Positions 58,701 to 64,000 of a stretch of 64,000 nt of DNA are shown in pieces (the first letter of the stretch is position 1; every line of letters begins with the position of its first letter). Location of the stretch: contig SDOX01000094.1 of NCBI GenBank assembly GCA_004565275.1, forward strand, positions 62,001 through 126,000, in the 5' to 3' direction. The notes beneath the pieces were generated by a model that did not search any database, had not been told where the DNA came from, and worked only from the letters and a program-made list of their open reading frames with translations. Both the position numbers and the translations under genes were made by a program. Source of the stretch: Nannochloropsis salina CCMP1776 (lineage: Eukaryota; Sar; Eustigmatophyceae; Eustigmatales; Monodopsidaceae).

Positions 58701-58932
58701 TTTTTTTTCTCTCCCGGCCTCCTTCCAACGGAGGATTTTCGCGACAGACCCAAGACAGGCCTTGCCCACCATCCCCTGCCGCAGCTGCGATCAAGAACAC
58801 AAGTAGAAAAACTAGAAACACGCTGCCACTCAGGACCGTGTGAGACGCATTGCTGCAACCGCGTCGCTGTCCATGTCCTCCTTTGGCGCTAGCAGCGGCA
58901 TGAAATGGCAGAGATGCAAATATGGACATCAC
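55731..58932 (-). CDS. rsmE: RsmE-type 16S rRNA m3U methyltransferase, organelle-targeted
   Basis: Ten exons, 58932-58375, 58260-58205, 58102-57998, 57708-57603, 57361-57320, 56998-56960, 56799-56752, 56578-56330, 56134-56093 and 55934-55731, join in phase to 482 residues. RsmE methylates N3 of the conserved uridine 1498 of bacterial-type small-subunit rRNA, using S-adenosylmethionine. The N-terminal PUA-like part begins MRLNRLLFEAEE (about 139) and runs to RKVLRAKTGDEVRVG. The SPOUT part shows MERIIPHMVALGVGRLL, EKSYWGSHLL, RELVVEGLSQ, the knot motif LLLAIGPESGW (about 390-400) and TLGPRVLRTETAVPALLA. About 138 extra N-terminal residues with a hydrophobic stretch (VFLVFLLVFLIAAAAG) suggest import into a plastid bounded by ER-derived membrane, or a mitochondrion. 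Intron 8 holds a telomeric-repeat insertion. Confidence 0.92.
56128..56199. repeat. Interstitial telomeric repeats between 27-base direct repeats
   Basis: Exactly three GGGTTA units (56155-56172) lie between two perfect copies of a 27-base sequence (56128-56154 and 56173-56199, agggttcctacgttacgagac and so on). In the RsmE sense direction each copy contains cgtag followed by gaacc, so the 3' splice site of exon 9 (exon starting at 56134) exists twice, 45 bases apart. Confidence 0.95.
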
Positions 58933-59564
58933 ACGTGACTGACACCGATGCAGCTGCCATACGCTCCAAAACTGTATTTTTTGCGTAGTAATATGCTTTC
59001 ATTGTCACGATTTTTACCAATTGACGCCATAAATTGTCGTGTATGGCTCTTATTTCCTCCCCACGTTTAACCTCCTCCCTTCCAGCAAGCAAGGCGACAG
59101 CCATCAGCAACGTGCCTGTGCAGGTATGGCTTTCCCCCGTCTTTTAACACGCGAAGCTGCGGATTCTCTTCAATCAGACAGTCTATCACCTTCTTTGCAT
59201 TTTTAAAAAAGCGTTTTCATCCATGGCCTAAGCGTTGGTGTATGTTGAGGACTAAAAATATCATCCCTCTTTTATTCCCCTACCTGGCAGGTCAGTGCGT
59301 CCTCTTCTTAACGACGTCTTGTCTCCCCTCTATCAGGTATGAATTGCTTTAAGAAGAATTCTCTTTACTTTTTATTCGTTGTATGATGCATTGGAAAGTG
59401 TGCTTAGGGCGATAGTTCGATTATTGAGGGGTATTGCTGGATTCTATGGCGCGCTCTGGAGCCACGGTCACCTCGTCCTTTTGTCTTGGAACAACCCTCT
59501 ATCTGTCGTTCTTCTGAATTTTTTAGCATAACCCTTCTCTAACAAGTCCTTCATTGTAATAGTG
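58933..59564. other. Divergent intergenic region
   Basis: About 630 bases between the RsmE start (minus) and the KTI12 start (plus). No coding frame is supported; both promoters are expected here. Confidence 0.4.
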
Positions 59565-61973
59565 ATGCCCCTGATCACCATCTGTGGGCAACCAGCGTCG
59601 GGAAAGACGACCTTTGCCCACGGCTTGGTTGAGTACTTGAAAAAGAAGCTGCCAACTCCGTGCAGGCCTGGAAAGGGCAAGGACGAAGAAGACAGGGGCT
59701 CTGCAGTGGTCCTCGTCAATGAGGAAGCACTGCCAGTTTTGAAAGCGGAGGGGTATCGAGGTCGGTGCTGGCGTGGTTAGGACGGGAATTTTACTTGGGG
59801 TGGCTGAAAGATGTGTATGCCTCCTCTTTGTCATCGTTTGCGATGCCAGTACAACATCAATATTTCTAATTAACCAATATATTAATTGCCTCTCTATCCA
59901 CAGATGCTACGGCCGAAAAAATCACCCGCGGGGAGCTCAAGAGCAAGGTGGATCATGCCCTCAACCGTGACACAGTCGTGGTCGTGGACAGCCTGAATTA
60001 CATCAAGGGGTTCCGCTACCAACTGTACTGCATGGCACGTGCCGAGACGACGCAACATTGCGTGGTGCGTGGAAGTTTAGAGCAGATGAGAAGGGATGAG
60101 GGGATGAAGGTGAAGGTTTCAGGGTGGCAAGGACAAGGGAGGGGGTAATCTACGTATCCTGACCCCTACCCAACGATGAAGACGGGCATACGCATTAAAT
60201 TGCGGACAAGTTAACACTCAAGCGCGAGGGTACCGTAAGAACCTTCATCTTGGACGGTCACCGATGCGCCTGCTTTTTTCTTCTTTCCTCTCTCTTGTGG
60301 CGTTGGACAGGTATGGGTCGCCCTTGAACACCAACAAATGGCTCGGGCCTGGAATGAAAGCAGGGAGGACCGCTACCCCCCTGAACTGTACGCAAGGGGG
60401 GGGGGGGGAGGGGAGGCGAAGGGGAATGTGGATGGGGGAAAGGAGGGGCGGATAGAAAGGGAGGAGGTTCCTTGGTGGGAACGCGGGCCTCAAATGCCCA
60501 GACTGGCACGGCCAAGCTTTCCTGACCATCTTGTCCACTGGCTTGCCCCCCCATCCCCCCCCCTCCCTTTCACCACAGCTTCGACGATCTTTGGGGGCGT
60601 TTTGAGGCTCCGGTGGAGGGCAATCGCTGGGACAGGCCGCTCATATGCTACAGTCCCCGTCCGCCCTCGGAGGGGGCGGAGGAAAAGGAGGGTCGAAAAA
60701 GCACGCGGGAGGAGGTGTATCAACAAGTATTAGCCGCAGTAACGGAAGGGAAAGCTCCTGCTGCTGGTCTCTCTACCGCCACGGTAAGAAAGGAGAGGGG
60801 GCCAAAGAGAGAGAGAAGGGGGGGGGAAGGGGGAGAAAGGAGGAGAGTGGGAGGGAGTCAACGGAACGTGTGGTATCGGCCAAGGAGGCTCAAGACGAGG
60901 ACAAAGAGGGCTGGGGTGTGGTAGGTAGGCGTGAGATAGACGGGCGGTTCCCACCCCCCCGACAGTGTTTCTGTTCCGAGATCCTAGAATTCTACCCTTG
61001 CTGCTCCCGAAAGGAAGGAGAAAGGGTGGAAGGCGGGGGTCGATGACGCGGACAGTTGTCAAACTCGGGGCAGAGCAAGGTGCTTCTCGTCGAACGTTTG
61101 ATTACGTTGGACAGGATGTTATCCGTCTTGTCCCAGTCCTTTCCTCTATGCCCATGAGGCAGGGGAGGAAATTCGAGCGACCGGGTCCTAGCAGCTCTCG
61201 CTCTCGCTGAGGGGAAGGCGACAGACTTTACTCACCTCGGTCCCCCCATGCTTTTCCAGTATATCGTTGATCGATTGATCGCACAATCAATACTTTTCTG
61301 GTCTCTTGGTTGATTATACCGGTTCACCTTTTTGTGGCAGTGATCTGTGCATTCCCACGCTCCCTCCCTCCCTCTCTTCATTCTCCTTTCCTCCCTCCAG
61401 GCCCCACGCAACGACGCAGACGCTCTTTACCTCCTGGACCAAGTCACCCAACGCCTCCTATTCTCCATCCTCGAACGGCAAAAAACTTCCATGCCCGGCG
61501 ACATCATTACAGTCCCGGAGGCGCGTACGCCAGTGTGCTTTCGACGGTAATGTTTTCAAAAAGAGAAGGACTGTCTCTCTCCTTTTTTGGACGCTCGACT
61601 GACATGGGACATCAAGTTTCTGGGATCGAAACCTGGTGTAGCTCACGATACGATTTATCATTCTGGGTGAAATATCTTTCTCGCCTGCTCCCTATATCGT
61701 CCATCCATCATTTTTGGGGGTTAAGCACTGCACCTTGAAAACATATGAGTCCTAAATTAAAGCGCCTTGCATCGGGTATACAGGCACGTTGGTCTTCCCG
61801 AACTGAAGAGGCTCCGAAGGCAATTTCTGAAGCAAGCTTCTGACTGGGCCGCTGCCACTTTGGGGGGCGGGGGAGGGGACAAAGAGGGAGGAGAGGAGGT
61901 CGGGAAGGAGGACTCGAGGGAGAGAGCGGTGGGCGATGCATTTGTCCAGTACTTGAATCTGCACACGACGTAG
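59565..61973 (+). CDS. KTI12: KTI12 family P-loop protein (Elongator-associated)
   Basis: Six exons, 59565-59760, 59904-60064, 60311-60387, 60579-60783, 61401-61546 and 61784-61973, encode 324 residues, close to the usual 300. KTI12 is an ATPase that assists the Elongator complex in wobble-uridine modification of tRNA. Visible are the P-loop GQPASGKTT (8-16), TRGELKSKVDHALNRDTVVV followed by DSLNYIKGFRYQLYC (Walker B region), NESREDRYPPEL, GNRWDRPL, and the C-terminal LPELKRLRRQFLKQ with the closing VGDAFVQYLN. An acidic Gly/Glu-rich insert near residues 285-305 is read from a GGGA tract and looks like a lineage-specific loop. Introns hold similar tracts. The start ATG follows a possible splice acceptor (aatag), so a 5' leader intron is possible. 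Confidence 0.9.
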
Positions 61974-62342
61974 GATCGCGGGGGGAGGGGGTTGCGGGCA
62001 TGTACAGTGGGAGGCAAGAGGGGGAACGAGGATGGAATGTGAATAACGCAGACATAGCCTGCCGGTAAATCTAACGGAAGTAGACGCCTACGCGCCGCAA
62101 GAGAAGTGTGGCGCACGGCGTCGCTGGCAAAGTATTGACAACCGTGGAATTTGCAGTAGGTATTTTCTATTTCTTTCCCTTGTGCTCTTTCAAGTGTACA
62201 TGTGCTTCTCGCAAACTCGGTGGCTGCTCTCATCGGCAATCAAGTTCACAGGCGAGGCGCCTAAAGTCCCAACGTACAAGCTGGGCCTTTCCATCGTGCT
62301 TCCAAAGAAGCATAAGGGGAAGAAAATTCACACGATTGCAGC
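61974..62342. other. Convergent intergenic region, no gene seen
   Basis: About 370 bases between the KTI12 stop and the stop of the multi-spanning membrane protein gene. Confidence 0.5.
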
Positions 62343-63537
62343 CTATCCCCCCTGCTCAACGTCCACGGCGAGGAGGGGAGCTCGCATCGCCTGAAAAAGC
62401 TTTTTTTCCTCCCGTCGCAAATACAAAGTGATGAGAACAAGCGTTATGATAAGGCTTCCAAGGGGCAATGCAAGAAGGAGAATCGGAGTTAGGGCTGTCA
62501 CAGAAGGGCAAGAAGAGAGGGACGACAACAGCAAAGTGAACATGATTGGCCTGATTGCGTCCTCCAAGTCCCTTTTATCTCCTTCCCTATCCTTCCGATG
62601 TTCCCACCTTTATCGTTTGGAAATTTGAAAGCTGCGAGGAAAAAGCAGGGCCACTGCAGGAGGCTCAGAAAGAGAAGGCCGTACGATGCGATGGTATGCA
62701 TCCGGAGGAAGAGAGGGTGTTTCTCCTCTTCCTCGCTCGCCACGTGCTCTTTCGCTTCATCAAGTAAGGCTGGATGACCCATGACTATCGCGATGAAATT
62801 TGACAGCACTACACCTGTGATAACGACGAGGAGAGTGTATCGCTACAGGGATACACAGCGGAAAAATAGGAAAAAAGAACAAGTCAAGCCTGTGCAACCT
62901 CTAGTCGAAACATCCTCCCACTCTCCATTCGGATTCTGTCACGTCTCGAGCCATGCAGAATACTTACGGATGCTATCTCTTTGTTGGAAGCTATTCTAGA
63001 CACGTATAAGGCGTTGCCCACCCAGGTCATAAGGATTCCTACTGCTTGTGGCTTAGGCCAAGTCCGCAAAGTCCTCTGGTAGTAGAACCGGAAAGCTTGG
63101 AAAATGAATCCCGTGATCGCTACACCTGCCGCAACCAGACCTCCAACTACAAAGTTTTCGCTTCCGATACCTATCCCAAGGTAGGTCAGCCATGGAATCC
63201 ACACGTCGAGAAGGGCAGAGACTGAGGACGTCATTTGGGATGGCCGAAGCCAGTCCCGAAAGCGTGGAGAGGGTGAAGAGGGAGAAATTGAATGGGTTGT
63301 GGGAGGAAAAGGTGTATATTTATTTTTAAAATTAGAATTGCCGCCGTCTGGTGTGGAATTGACGGATTTTGAAGGCAGCCCGTTGGCATTTTTCGACCCG
63401 CTCCCCTGAGTTGTGGGGGGACAGGAAGAAGAGGAGAGGTCCCCCACAGGCGAAATGACTGGCAAAACTAGAATTTCTTTCTCTTGGCTCTGACCGAATA
63501 TAGCTGTAGAAAAGTAGTTTGCTGAAGCTGAAGACAT
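62343..63537 (-). CDS. Multi-spanning membrane protein of unknown function
   Basis: Three exons, 63537-62968, 62842-62608 and 62494-62343, join in phase to 318 residues. A Ser/Pro/Asn-rich N-terminus of about 95 residues is followed by five to six hydrophobic helices: WIPWLTYLGIGIGSENFVVG, GLVAAGVAITGFIFQAFRF, ILMTWVGNALYVSRIAS, YTLLVVITGVVLSNFIAIVM, YGLLFLSLLQWPCFFLAAF and PILLLALPLGSLIITLVLIT. An acidic loop (KEHVASEEEEKH) lies between the fourth and fifth. The end is basic then polar (YLRREEKKLF). I do not recognise a family. The frame continues upstream to 63684, but the Met at 63537 lies next to the polar N-terminus and is preferred. Gene structure is well supported; function is open. 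Confidence 0.7.
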
Positions 63538-63643
63538 CTTGCTGCTGTGTTCGCAGCGCGCGTGAGCGAGTTCGTTCCTGCCTTCGAAACTGTATTGCGC
63601 TTCTTTTAAAAATACACAGAATGTGACAACAAATGAAAAGATA

Positions 63644-63940
63644 TCAGAAGGCCAGTGATATATATTTTCGATGGTAAGGGACACAACGCATGGTAGCAGG
63701 ACTCGTCATGCTCGTACATAGCGAGAATTTCCCTATCAAGTTGAAAATCCGTTGAATTTCCGTTGGTGAGATTTGAACAGGAGGTTTTTCGTTGAATTCT
63801 CCAACCCAAAAATCCATGGACCAGTCTTTGTACAGCTGGGTCGAAAATGGTACACCGACAAACCATGGGATTCTCTTTTGATCGGATGTGATAGATATCG
63901 TGTGGGTAAGACACAAGCTTCTTTCAAGTCTGCCTTTCTC
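63644..63940 (-). CDS. Possible terminal exon of a gene outside the window
   Basis: A minus-strand frame that closes at 63644 and runs upstream to about 63940 has even, protein-like composition (RIPWFVGVPFSTQLYKDW, DFWVGEFNEKPPVQ, ISPTEIQRIFNLIGKF). It has no convincing start Met and stops opening just upstream, near splice-like AG dinucleotides at 63930-63940. It may be the last exon of a gene that begins beyond the right edge. No family recognised. Confidence 0.3.
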   Translation of the reverse strand, partial: EKGRLERSLCLTHTISITSDQKRIPWFVGVPFSTQLYKDWSMDFWVGEFNEKPPVQISPTEIQRIFNLIGKFSLCTSMTSPATMRCVPYHRKYISLAF

Positions 63941-64000
63941 ACGTTACACGCCCCTTTGGCCGCCTACTTTGCGAACAAAAATAAATTTCTTGCGCACACC

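Noticed and set aside
1-64000. CRISPR arrays, rRNA, tRNA and retroelement genes
   Set aside because: None was visible. Spaced repeats, conserved rRNA stretches and reverse transcriptase motifs were not found, although a covariance scan for tRNA could not be run.

Overview
This is nuclear DNA from a eukaryote. Most genes are cut by short GT-AG introns (roughly 60 to 300 bases), have no operon arrangement and lie on both strands. Gene content (zeta-COP, a small Tim chaperone, a mitochondrial-type ABC half-transporter, KTI12, VMS1/ANKZF1, a branched-chain aminotransferase) is general eukaryotic. RsmE with a hydrophobic N-terminal extension, bacterial-type CHR, PrsW and DUF455 genes, and abundant GGGA/TCCC tracts suggest a stramenopile alga, possibly a eustigmatophyte. 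That placement is inference only.

Layout. 1-2646 (-): VMS1/ANKZF1, cut at the window edge. 4304-8268 (+): a PLAC8 domain joined to a PrsW-type intramembrane protease. 9056-10513 (-): a secreted, single-exon subtilisin. 11321-13604 (+): a DUF1769 protein. 14036-16198 (+): a DUF455 ferritin-like protein. 16232-20860: a nearly perfect tandem duplication, each copy with the same 196-residue secreted protein (-). 21682-23001 (-): an unrecognised three-exon gene. 23862-25821 (+): a CHR-family transporter. 26398-28500 (-): a two-KH RNA-binding protein. 28914-30137 (+): an unknown protein with one membrane segment. 30376-32004 (-): a coiled-coil protein. 32607-33303 (+): a Tim13-like chaperone. 33543-34741 (-): a rhomboid protease in five exons. 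35940-39081 (-): the ABC half-transporter. 39955-42373 (-): an NCS1 nucleobase-type permease. 43479-45208 (-): zeta-COP. 46283-46744 (-): a small membrane protein. 48683-51850 (+): the aminotransferase in 12 exons. 53012-54967 (-): a Gln-rich protein. 55731-58932 (-): RsmE in ten exons. 59565-61973 (+): KTI12. 62343-63537 (-): a multi-spanning membrane protein.

The genes do not form one pathway; this looks like an ordinary gene neighbourhood. Intron-rich, GC-rich housekeeping blocks alternate with AT-richer stretches (about 16-24 kb, 26-29 kb, 32-36 kb) that hold lineage-specific genes. Three proteases of different mechanism (PrsW, subtilisin, rhomboid) lie within about 30 kb, but nothing shows they act together.

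The most unusual items are the PLAC8-PrsW fusion, the fresh duplication of the secreted-protein gene, and three telomere-type repeats in an RsmE intron flanked by a 27-base duplication that copies the 3' splice site. I saw no retroelement, virus-derived element, CRISPR array, rRNA or tRNA gene, but I could not run covariance or profile searches. Exon borders were placed by eye from GT/AG signals, reading phase and family motifs.
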